Source: an uncultured Flavobacteriales bacterium (GTDB lineage: Bacteria; Bacteroidota; Bacteroidia; Flavobacteriales_D; Crocinitomicaceae). From it: a DNA stretch of 15,370 nucleotides. Under the pieces are notes generated by a model. It was not told where the DNA came from and ran no database searches. It was given only the letters and a program-made list of their open reading frames with translations. Below, in pieces: positions 1-7,323 of this stretch. Position 1 is the stretch's first letter. The number at the start of each line of letters is the position of its first letter. Location: NCBI GenBank assembly GCA_903879765.1, contig CAIRMS010000337.1, positions 1-15,370 on the forward strand, given 5' to 3'. The position numbers and the translations under genes were made by a program.

Positions 1-8
1 ATATACCT

Positions 9-44
9 TAAAAACAACCAAAAGTAGTATAAAAACAACTAAAA
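9..44. repeat. Phased direct repeat upstream of the regulator gene
   Basis: The 10-mer TAAAAACAAC occurs at 9-18 and again at 30-39. With one mismatch (C/T) the match extends to TAAAAACAACYAAAA at 9-23 and 30-44. The start-to-start distance is 21 bp, about two helical turns, so both copies face the same side of the DNA. They lie 28-63 bp upstream of the -7 box of the XRE-type regulator and flank or overlap a possible leftward -7 box. An autoregulatory operator is an inference. In an A-rich region, chance similarity remains possible. Confidence 0.4.
19..26 (-). promoter_or_regulatory. Possible leftward Bacteroidota -7 box
   Basis: On the minus strand the sequence reads TACTTTTG, an exact TAnnTTTG match and the same octamer as the box in front of serS. 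It would drive a gene beyond the left edge, divergent from the regulator. No convincing -33 TTTG is visible, and the leftward gene cannot be seen. Confidence 0.3.
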
Positions 45-71
45 AAATAGATAAAGGTAAACTGTATGTAG

Positions 72-79
72 TAACTTTG
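72..79 (+). promoter_or_regulatory. -7 box of the HTH/pentapeptide regulator gene
   Basis: TAACTTTG matches the Bacteroidota sigma-A -7 consensus TAnnTTTG exactly. It ends 20 nt before the ATG at 100, implying a leader of roughly 15 nt. No good -33 TTTG is seen at the usual distance. The box overlaps the upstream in-frame GTG at 79, which argues against that codon as the start. Confidence 0.55.
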
Positions 80-99
80 TGCAAAACAAAGAAAACACC

Positions 100-999
100 A
101 TGATTACTCCAAAATCGATAGGCTTGAAAATAACTGCTGCCCGAAAAAGCAAGAATTTCTCACAAGCGACATTAGCGCAGGAACTAGCAATCAGTGCACA
201 AGCAGTGGGTAAATGGGAGCGTGGCGAATCACTTCCGGACATCATTTTATTGAATCGCATGGCCGAACTGTTGGAAGTCGATTTGAATTATTTTTCAAAT
301 CAGGCGTCCACCATGTCAGTGCATCCCAACAATCCTCAACTAGACGAACAAGAAGCGCCAGCACTGGAAGTCATAGACAAAAAGAAAAAGCACAATTGGA
401 ATATGTCCGAAAGCAATTGGGTGAACGTTGATTTCTCCGGCATTAAAAACATTCAGGAAAGCTTTCATTCGGCCAATGTCAAAAAGTGTCAGTTTACGGG
501 TGCTGATTTTTCTGCTGTTCATATGAAATCAAACAATTTTGATCAGTGTGACTTTTTAAATGCGAAGATGTTAAATATGTCCATTGTTAAATCGAACATT
601 GCTCAATGTGCATTAAAAGGTGTCAATCTCAAGGAAACAGAAATCTTAAGAAGTTTTATTTCTTCCTGCGATTTCGCAAAAGCGGATTTAACGAAGGTCC
701 TATTTAATTACGCCGGACTCGACAAATTGAATTTTGAGCAGGCGGTGTTGAACCGAACAGCCTTCGTCAATACACGCTTATCAAATGTACAGTTCAGTGG
801 AACAATCGACCGCTGTTCCTTCGAGAAATGTTCCTTCAGCAAGGTAACGTTTCACAACGCGAAATTCATTCAAACTTTTTTCAAGTACAATGAGTTGAAA
901 CGCGTAAAATTCATCGACTGCGAAGCGGACCACTTGACGTATGAACTGCTAAAACACGGTAAAGCGGACTTATCAGGGATAAAGTTGGTAAGGACTTAA
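100..999 (+). CDS. XRE-type HTH regulator fused to a pentapeptide-repeat beta-helix
   Basis: This is a 299-residue predicted DNA-binding protein. Residues about 8-64 form an XRE/Cro-type helix-turn-helix, with the typical core QATLAQELAISAQAVGKWERG and a following L-P-D-I-x-L-L motif. A charged, probably flexible linker spans about 65-105. Residues about 108-275 are a pentapeptide-repeat domain expected to fold as a right-handed quadrilateral beta-helix. From V110 to R269 the protein divides into eight consecutive 20-residue rungs with no insertion, and cysteines 130, 150, 170 and 190 fall at the same rung position. I chose ATG 100 over GTG 79 because the GTG overlaps an exact -7 box. There is no signal peptide, so it should be cytoplasmic. 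The HTH fold is clear, but the regulated genes, the ligand and the role of the helix are unknown. It stands alone on its strand and is convergent with the next gene after 6 bp. Confidence 0.85.
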   Translation: MITPKSIGLKITAARKSKNFSQATLAQELAISAQAVGKWERGESLPDIILLNRMAELLEVDLNYFSNQASTMSVHPNNPQLDEQEAPALEVIDKKKKHNWNMSESNWVNVDFSGIKNIQESFHSANVKKCQFTGADFSAVHMKSNNFDQCDFLNAKMLNMSIVKSNIAQCALKGVNLKETEILRSFISSCDFAKADLTKVLFNYAGLDKLNFEQAVLNRTAFVNTRLSNVQFSGTIDRCSFEKCSFSKVTFHNAKFIQTFFKYNELKRVKFIDCEADHLTYELLKHGKADLSGIKLVRT

Positions 1000-1004
1000 T
1001 CCTT
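990..1004. repeat. Short inverted repeat across a convergent stop-stop junction
   Basis: AAGGA (990-994) and TCCTT (1000-1004) form a perfect 5-bp stem around the 5-nt loop CTTAA, which contains the plus-strand stop codon. The feature fills the 6-bp gap between two convergent genes. It has only two G-C pairs and no clear T-tract on either side, so it would be a weak terminator at best. Confidence 0.25.
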
Positions 1005-1005
1005 C

Positions 1006-2511
1006 TTATTCAAACTTAATTTTGTTGACAAAAAGTACGTTTCGCTTGCGTTTCACATCCTCGTCTTTGGTGTTTTTAATGCGCTGTACACCATAGGATA
1101 AAAAGAAGTTATCGTACCAGTAATAAATTTCTGAAGCAGCATATCTTACCTTGTCATTTTCCATGGATCCGTTAATGGATGCCGATGTTTTATCTGAAAC
1201 CATCACCCCATTGAAGTCAAATTCTTTTCCGTAAATATTATTTCCATCTGCAAAGACAAGTTTAATCGCATTTTGTGTTTGACCAGCAACACGAATAAAT
1301 CGTTTCACATAATAAGGTTTTGTGAACGGGTACATTTTGAAACATTGGCTCCAAAGTAATTCTCCTTTTTTATTGAATTTCGCAATCAGTGCATGCGTGT
1401 ATTGATAGCCATCAAAAACTTGAACAGTAGTTGTGGTAGGTTTACCATTTACATAAGTGGTACGCGTCTCTGTGCGATAAGTCGGGTAATATGCTTCTCC
1501 AAGAAACAAGTAATCATCTCCACAAGGAATGATGTCGTGAATCGCCATATTATATGAAATAGCCAATTCCTTACCACGGCCAGCCATGCGCTCTTGTTTC
1601 TTTTCGATGCGTGCCTGTGTGCGCTCAGGTAAATAAGAAAGGAAATTTTCTAAATCGATGTAGTTGTAAAAGTTCGCTGCTTGCAAGGCGCCATCAACGG
1701 TCGTTGTCATGTATAGTCCGGTACTCGAGCTCCCGTTACCTGTAGAATACGTACCTGAGATTAAAATATCTTTTTTGTCTAGCGCTGCAATAGTCGTTGA
1801 CTTTAATTTCTTATCCAGTTCTTCATCAAGCGGTGTTGTATTCACGAGGTTTCCAGAAATATCGTATTGATTTAAATACCATTTGATGACTTTTCGAGAG
1901 ACATAGCCACAGATGGAAACATAAAATGATTGTGATTGCTCAATGTATTGCACGTTGCTAACTCCTAATTTTTTCGGGTTAATGCCTTCCATACTAAGTT
2001 CACTCGTATTTACTGTTCCAGTTGCCATCTCAAGGTTAATAAGCGACCATTTTCTTTTATAGTAACCTGCAAATAATGCATGACCATTCGCCACTTCAAA
2101 AAATTGAACACCAATGGAATGTTCTAAATCTCCATCAATTTGAGTCATTCCTCCTGTTTTAATGTTGTATTGTAGAATGGAGTACTTCCCAAATCGGTTC
2201 ATGATTAATTTAAATAACACATCCCCTTCAATAAAACTTCTGGTTTCAACGAAGCCTTTTGGCCACGAAAAGATGTATTCATCGGTGAATGTTAAATCCG
2301 TTGAGTAGCGCTGAAAACGGTATTCAATTGCACCATCCACGGGCTTATCGGATTGACTGGTCATGACAAAACCATTCGAACCAAATTCATAGACTTTTTC
2401 ACTGTTGTATCCGTCTTTTAACTCGATTTCGATGCGATTTTCAGTTGTTTTAATTTGAGCATGCATCGTGATGAAACCCAAAAATGATATGAGGAAAAAA
2501 AGTATTTTCAT
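1006..2511 (-). CDS. Exported protein of unknown function
   Basis: I do not recognise a named family for this 501-residue protein. Residues 1-19 form a classical signal peptide (a lysine, a hydrophobic core, then M-H-A-Q), so it should be exported to the periplasm or beyond. No lipobox cysteine and no type IX secretion C-terminal domain is evident. The mature part is rich in beta-strand-like segments with recurring turns such as D-I-S-G-N-L and F-N-K-K-G-E-L-L-W, the style of beta-propeller-like Bacteroidota surface or periplasmic proteins. That fold is only a suggestion. A basic, probably helical patch (PERTQARIEKKQERMAGRGK, roughly residues 300-320) interrupts the beta pattern. The gene is divergent from dxr across 128 bp and convergent with the HTH regulator. 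It appears monocistronic, so context gives little functional guidance. Confidence 0.8.
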   Translation of the reverse strand: MKILFFLISFLGFITMHAQIKTTENRIEIELKDGYNSEKVYEFGSNGFVMTSQSDKPVDGAIEYRFQRYSTDLTFTDEYIFSWPKGFVETRSFIEGDVLFKLIMNRFGKYSILQYNIKTGGMTQIDGDLEHSIGVQFFEVANGHALFAGYYKRKWSLINLEMATGTVNTSELSMEGINPKKLGVSNVQYIEQSQSFYVSICGYVSRKVIKWYLNQYDISGNLVNTTPLDEELDKKLKSTTIAALDKKDILISGTYSTGNGSSSTGLYMTTTVDGALQAANFYNYIDLENFLSYLPERTQARIEKKQERMAGRGKELAISYNMAIHDIIPCGDDYLFLGEAYYPTYRTETRTTYVNGKPTTTTVQVFDGYQYTHALIAKFNKKGELLWSQCFKMYPFTKPYYVKRFIRVAGQTQNAIKLVFADGNNIYGKEFDFNGVMVSDKTSASINGSMENDKVRYAASEIYYWYDNFFLSYGVQRIKNTKDEDVKRKRNVLFVNKIKFE

Positions 2512-2533
2512 GTTTAATTAAGTTTATTTCAAG

Positions 2534-2541
2534 CGAAATTA
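2534..2541 (-). promoter_or_regulatory. Possible -7 box for the exported protein gene
   Basis: On the minus strand the sequence reads TAATTTCG, one mismatch from TAnnTTTG. It ends 22 nt before the ATG at 2511, a distance close to that seen for the regulator and serS. No -33 element is evident, so it is weak evidence alone. Confidence 0.3.
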
Positions 2542-2627
2542 CACAAATTTTGGGCATATCTTTCCATCCATCTTCCTGATTTACATCGAGTCATCGTTTT
2601 TGACGAACTTTTTCATACCGAAAGTGT

Positions 2628-2635
2628 TATTTTTG
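2628..2635 (+). promoter_or_regulatory. -7 box of dxr, only 4 nt from the start codon
   Basis: TATTTTTG matches TAnnTTTG exactly. A TTTG lies at 2599-2602, but the 25-nt spacer is wider than the usual roughly 19-21. The box ends 4 nt before the only plausible dxr start, so transcription would begin at or within a few bases of the ATG. That would give a leaderless or nearly leaderless mRNA. Confidence 0.5.
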
Positions 2636-2639
2636 TCTT

Positions 2640-3803
2640 ATGAATTCGAAAAAAGGCATCGCCATCTTAGGGTCTACAGGATCTATCGGAACCCAAGCGC
2701 TTGAAGTACTGGAAACGTATCCGGATTATTTTGACCTTCAAGTTTTAACGGCTGGAAAAAATGCCGATTTGTTAATCGAACAAGCACTGAAATACCATCC
2801 AAATTCTGTGGTGATTAGCGATGAATCGCTCTACCAAAAGGTAAAGGATGCACTCTGGGGTGAGGACATTCATGTATATGCAGGTGACCAAGCACTGTGT
2901 CAAGTGGTGGAATCGAATGAAGTTCATACGGTTCTAACTGCCTTGGTAGGATACGCAGGACTCAAACCAACAATTCATGCAATTGAAGCTGGAAAAACGA
3001 TTGCCCTTGCAAACAAGGAAACCCTTGTTGTTGCAGGTGAACTTATTACGAAATTAGCAAAGGAAAAAGGAGTGAATATCTATCCGGTGGATTCCGAACA
3101 CTCTGCGATTTTTCAATGCTTAGTGGGAGAATTTCAAAATCCAATCGAAAAAATATACTTAACAGCTTCCGGTGGTCCATTCCGTGGTTTCTCCTATGAG
3201 CAACTGCAAACGGTGAGTTTGGCGCAAGCCTTGAAACATCCAAATTGGTCTATGGGAGCGAAAATTACCATCGACTCTGCCAGTTTGATGAACAAAGGAC
3301 TCGAAGTCATCGAAGCGAAATGGTTGTTTGGATTGAACACAGATCAAATTGATGTCATTGTTCATCCGCAATCCATTGTACACAGTTTGGTGCAGTTCGA
3401 AGATGGAAGTATGAAAGCACAAATGGGACTTCCAGACATGAAGTTGCCCATTCAATATGCCTTAACTTTCCCACAACGACTTCCAACAAATTTCCCGCGT
3501 TTCAATTTCATGGATTATCCACAGTTAACGTTTGAAGCGCCGGATAGAAAGGTATTCAAAAACCTAGACCTTGCATTTAAAGTAATGGACATGCATGGAA
3601 CCGCAGCATGTTCCTTAAATGCCGCGAATGAAATCGCCGTGGAGGCTTTCTTAAATGAAAAAATTAGTTTTCTAGAAATCGCTGAAATCAATCAGGCGGT
3701 TGTGGAATCTGCAAGCAATATCTTGACTCCAAGTTACGAGCAGTATGTTCAGGCGGATGAAGTTGCGCGTGAGAAAGCCCGTGAATTTATTTCAAAAAAT
3801 TAA
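2640..3803 (+). CDS. dxr: 1-deoxy-D-xylulose 5-phosphate reductoisomerase
   Basis: This cytoplasmic enzyme converts 1-deoxy-D-xylulose 5-phosphate to 2-C-methyl-D-erythritol 4-phosphate with NADPH and a divalent metal, the first committed step of the MEP isoprenoid pathway. It is the known fosmidomycin target. At 387 residues it has the usual length. The NADPH-binding GSTGSIG motif is at residues 11-17, and LANKETLVVAG follows in the expected place. The metal site D-S-E-H is at 151-154 (D151 and E153), and S-L-M-N-K-G-L-E ends at E222 with N218 and K219, equivalent to N227/K228/E231 of the E. coli enzyme. HPNWSMGAKITIDSA and VHPQSIVHS are intact. The ATG at 2640 is the only start that leaves the Rossmann motif complete. 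The gene stands alone, its stop abuts the stop of the convergent outer-membrane protein gene, and the rseP gene often found beside dxr in this phylum is not here. Confidence 0.97.
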   Translation: MNSKKGIAILGSTGSIGTQALEVLETYPDYFDLQVLTAGKNADLLIEQALKYHPNSVVISDESLYQKVKDALWGEDIHVYAGDQALCQVVESNEVHTVLTALVGYAGLKPTIHAIEAGKTIALANKETLVVAGELITKLAKEKGVNIYPVDSEHSAIFQCLVGEFQNPIEKIYLTASGGPFRGFSYEQLQTVSLAQALKHPNWSMGAKITIDSASLMNKGLEVIEAKWLFGLNTDQIDVIVHPQSIVHSLVQFEDGSMKAQMGLPDMKLPIQYALTFPQRLPTNFPRFNFMDYPQLTFEAPDRKVFKNLDLAFKVMDMHGTAACSLNAANEIAVEAFLNEKISFLEIAEINQAVVESASNILTPSYEQYVQADEVAREKAREFISKN

Positions 3804-6800
3804 TTAAAAGAAGGCACGTAATTCCATCGATCCATTGTGAATGGTTCTAGATGTCCCCGTGTCTCGTCCACTGTATTGCAACGTCATTTGTACGTTTTTA
3901 GACAAAGTGCGCTGGTAGCCAATGGTCCAAGTAAAGTTGGTTCCTGGATTGAGTGATTCCAACAATTCGTAGCCAATTGCCGATTGTGCGGACCCGCTAT
4001 AATCCAATTGAATCCACTTAAATTCTCCCTGAAATCCACCTTTTTCGGTCTGATTTTGTTTCCAAGTGAGTCCAAGTTCTTTGAGCATACAGGTTTCTCC
4101 ACCGAAAAATGCGTCATTTTGTTTATTGGAAATTCTTCCAGATAATGCATAGCGCGAATTTGTGGATCCTTGGTAAATCAAACTTTGTTGCACTTGGCGG
4201 TAGGTATATGCATAGTTTCTTCCACTGGTATAATCCGCCAGACTGGACTTAGTCCCAATTTTCGCACTGGATTCTATAGAAAAAGTTGGATCCACATTGC
4301 ACCTCAATAAAAGTTCTTGACTTTTTTGACTGCGAGCGTCTTGTCCATTAGCCAAGAGATTTTTAGTGTCGTTTTGTTGCACTTGGTATTCTGCGGTGAA
4401 GATTTTCCCCATCCGATTAAAGAAAAGGGAATTGTTCATGGTGATGGATGAACTCAATAAACTGGAATTGGCGATGTCATTGAAGAATGGATTAAAGGCA
4501 CTTTCTAGGTTAAATTCAATGATTTTGCGCTGCATCCTTAAACGTGCTTGATCGGAGAATTTCCCCAATACTTTTTTCCATGTGTTTTGATCGTTCCAAA
4601 TGCGTTCTGGTCGCCAAAAAATACTTTGATTGTACTCGTTGGAAAAAGTATTCGCATATTCATTACTCGGAATAAACACACGAATGTAGCTCGCTTGATC
4701 AATGTATTGTGCGATTTCAAACTCATTTAAATCTTTGATCCCATCGTTGTTGTAGTCAATCCAGGTGTAAAGTCCTTGTCCATCATTGACCTTCAAGTAT
4801 TGAAACTGTCGTTTCTGTTCCAAACCGGATCCAACTTCATAGAAGGTATTCACCGTTAATGCGTTTTTGAAAAAACGTCCCTCGTAATCGATGCGTCCCA
4901 CCAAGGAATTTTCTGGTGTTTGCGGAAGCAAAACACTATCGAGTATTTGTAGGGAACGGTATGCACTTAAGATGGTCAAACGTTGATTTTTGAGTTGATT
5001 CCAACTGAGTTCAGCTCCAGCTGTTTTTGCTTTGGCGGCATTTCTCAATTGAACAGAGTCACTGCGCTGGTCGATGCGTTCGCGGTAATAAAGTTTGTAT
5101 TGATACGAACTAGTGTCCGCATTGGAGAGGTAAAACTGGTAATCAAAAAACTGATAACTCATGGGATTCATGAACGATTTGTCGCGAAAGACATTCCGTT
5201 CGTGGTCATCTTTATAACCGAGTTTGAGTTTGCCGAAATTTTTACTGATGTCTAGTCGATGTCGAATAAATGAATTCGTATCTTCATTTAGCGCGGTGAC
5301 TGAAGTGAGTGCACTAGCATCCCATGTGGCTTGCCAACTTTTTTCATTCCATTTGCCTTCAGTGAACATGCGCGAACCGTTAAATTCATTTCCGATGCTG
5401 AAGTTTTGTGCAGCTAATGACATCGTCCCTTTTTTCTTTTCAGAAAGGTTCACTCCCGCATTAACGCTCCGTTGAAATCCACTCAGTTGTTTATTCCTGG
5501 TGTTCCAATCTCGGTCGAATTCAACTTTGCGGTATTGTTCGATTGGACTAAAATAGCGACTTAAATATTCAAATTCTAGGTAAGTTTCAACGTCGACTTC
5601 TTGCCATTGGTCCTTTTTCATTGGAATTTTCTGTACGAGTTTAGATCGATTCGAAAATCCTTGGTCGTCCTCTGAGCCAATCCGTGAAAAGGTATTGAGG
5701 TCATTTGTGGTCACGGCCATTTCAGACTCGATGCGCATGTTCGGATTGATGTTGACAAAGAATCCACTCGAAACCATTTGTTTTCGCTTCGGTGTAATCA
5801 CACTCCGATTGGGTGAATAATCGCCTTGTGGAACGCCTGAAATGGGGGCAATCCATTTATAGACTTTTCCCAGCGCATTGTAGGAATCAAGCACATAATC
5901 TCCTTTGTTTTGACCAACATATTGAAAGGACGCACGGTAATGAGCAAGCGCCGGATCCACACTAAATACCAGAACGGAATCAAAGGTTAAGGAATCGATT
6001 AATTGATACAATAATTGATTTTCACTGTAGCCAACTGAATCGATGCTGTTGATCACTGCTTGCGACAAATCGTCTCCAATTTGGGATAAGCCAAACTTTT
6101 GAGCGCTGCTTAATTCCTGTTGAAGGGCTTGGTTTTTCGCATCTTGTTCGCTGTAGGCATTGAACCAAATTTGACCTTTTTTCAACTCGTACCTTGCGGT
6201 GCTCTGTAAAAGTGATCGCGCATAGTTCTGATCGGAATATTGAAATTCTGCGACAATTCGGATGTCCTTTGTGATTAAATGGCGAGAGGTAAAAATAAGT
6301 TCGGAGGTATTGTAATCGATGGTGTAATCGAATTCTTGTCCGCGCGTTAACAATTTCCCATCGATGTAAATGCGTTCCGTTCCTGAAAGAATCGTAATAA
6401 ACGGTTCATTTTCTGCTCCTCGCAAACGATATGGACCTTGATTGGCTTCAATTCCCTGTATGATTTGCCGGTTGAATTTCCCTTTGGATAGCGCAATGCT
6501 ATTTTGGGTAAACCACTTGTCTCCTTTGCTTGAGACACCTTGAAATTCTGAACTAATTCCTTGTCCGCGTTTTTTGTAGCTCATGAAATAACCAGTCGGC
6601 TTCGACAACCAAAAGTCTCCAGTGATTAACTTGAAATGATCATTCGATAATTGAATGTATACTTGATCGAATTCTTGCAGTTTATTGGTATTTCCATCTG
6701 CTTGGATTGGAATGTTCGCATCGGAAATAGAAGCACTTAATTTCAAGTTCTCACTGATCATTCCGTTTAACTCCAAATTTAAAGCGGAATTAATTCCTAA

Positions 6801-7256
6801 GCTTTGTTTGTTTCCAAAACTCAAGCCCCTAGAGATGCTACCATTTTTTGTAATCTCGTTTCCACCAAAAAGTGCTACTTCGGAGGAATTTGCTTCTATT
6901 TTGAATAAATCTCGCTCGCTTTGTGGACGTCCTTGAAAGAGAAGACTCGTATCGCGTTTCATGTACTGTTTGGAAAAATCAAAGGGCCAAACTTGGTAGT
7001 GTATTGTCAGTGAATCCGGGATTTCATTGATTAAACGAAATTTAGCAGAAAGAAAATCGATTTCGTAGTCGCTGGATTTTAAGGTGTCCTTACCTTTTAA
7101 GACAAAAAAGGAACTTGGATAAATACTAAGTGTATCAATGCGCTTCCACTCTGTGCCAAAGTTTTGGTGAATGTCCCGTTGACTCCCAAGTTGAGCTTGT
7201 GCTCCGATGGAAAAAAAACAAAATACCAAGAATGTCCAAAAATAGTTCGGCGTCAT
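3804..7256 (-). CDS. Giant SprA-like outer-membrane beta-barrel protein
   Basis: This 1150-residue exported protein is predicted to sit in the outer membrane. Residues 1-21 form a signal peptide ending A-Q-A. A small beta domain covers about 30-115. Residues about 128-240 (GSISRGLSFGN at 139-149, then N-I-P-I-Q-A-D-G-N-T and L-Q-E-F-D-Q-V-Y-I-Q-L) resemble sections of SprA and related Bacteroidota surface proteins. Residues about 265-346 hold a second conserved block containing R-G-Q-E-F-D-Y-T-I-D-Y-N. The rest is alternating aromatic/polar beta-strand sequence, and the protein ends with a terminal Phe (E-L-R-A-F-F), as outer-membrane barrels do. Residues 834-845 match a calcium-binding EF-hand/dockerin-type loop. 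SprA itself is about twice as long and is the type IX translocon, so this is a shorter relative or a family sharing its blocks. Transport or assembly function is unproven. It is the last gene of the serS-VOC operon, 67 bp after the VOC stop. Confidence 0.8.
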   Translation of the reverse strand: MTPNYFWTFLVFCFFSIGAQAQLGSQRDIHQNFGTEWKRIDTLSIYPSSFFVLKGKDTLKSSDYEIDFLSAKFRLINEIPDSLTIHYQVWPFDFSKQYMKRDTSLLFQGRPQSERDLFKIEANSSEVALFGGNEITKNGSISRGLSFGNKQSLGINSALNLELNGMISENLKLSASISDANIPIQADGNTNKLQEFDQVYIQLSNDHFKLITGDFWLSKPTGYFMSYKKRGQGISSEFQGVSSKGDKWFTQNSIALSKGKFNRQIIQGIEANQGPYRLRGAENEPFITILSGTERIYIDGKLLTRGQEFDYTIDYNTSELIFTSRHLITKDIRIVAEFQYSDQNYARSLLQSTARYELKKGQIWFNAYSEQDAKNQALQQELSSAQKFGLSQIGDDLSQAVINSIDSVGYSENQLLYQLIDSLTFDSVLVFSVDPALAHYRASFQYVGQNKGDYVLDSYNALGKVYKWIAPISGVPQGDYSPNRSVITPKRKQMVSSGFFVNINPNMRIESEMAVTTNDLNTFSRIGSEDDQGFSNRSKLVQKIPMKKDQWQEVDVETYLEFEYLSRYFSPIEQYRKVEFDRDWNTRNKQLSGFQRSVNAGVNLSEKKKGTMSLAAQNFSIGNEFNGSRMFTEGKWNEKSWQATWDASALTSVTALNEDTNSFIRHRLDISKNFGKLKLGYKDDHERNVFRDKSFMNPMSYQFFDYQFYLSNADTSSYQYKLYYRERIDQRSDSVQLRNAAKAKTAGAELSWNQLKNQRLTILSAYRSLQILDSVLLPQTPENSLVGRIDYEGRFFKNALTVNTFYEVGSGLEQKRQFQYLKVNDGQGLYTWIDYNNDGIKDLNEFEIAQYIDQASYIRVFIPSNEYANTFSNEYNQSIFWRPERIWNDQNTWKKVLGKFSDQARLRMQRKIIEFNLESAFNPFFNDIANSSLLSSSITMNNSLFFNRMGKIFTAEYQVQQNDTKNLLANGQDARSQKSQELLLRCNVDPTFSIESSAKIGTKSSLADYTSGRNYAYTYRQVQQSLIYQGSTNSRYALSGRISNKQNDAFFGGETCMLKELGLTWKQNQTEKGGFQGEFKWIQLDYSGSAQSAIGYELLESLNPGTNFTWTIGYQRTLSKNVQMTLQYSGRDTGTSRTIHNGSMELRAFF

Positions 7257-7323
7257 GCCTTACGAAGATAAGGTTGTTGGCTTGATTAACGTTCGAATTC
7301 CCAATAGATTGTTTGTGAATCGA

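Noticed and set aside
79..99. GTG start at 79 extending the HTH regulator by seven residues
   Set aside because: It overlaps an exact TAnnTTTG promoter box, so the codon would probably not be transcribed; ATG 100 directly precedes the HTH domain.
427..909. Pentapeptide domain as a DNA mimic of the Qnr/MfpA kind
   Set aside because: Those mimics are strongly acidic, whereas residues 108-275 here contain at least as many Lys/Arg as Asp/Glu.
3046..3455. Minus-strand frames inside dxr (65 and 98 codons)
   Set aside because: They are shadows of a strongly conserved enzyme gene with no promoter, domain or plausible start context.
7257..7323. Terminator or clear separate promoter between the VOC and outer-membrane protein genes
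   Set aside because: Only 4-bp inverted repeats and a one-mismatch -7 box are present, too weak to split the operon.
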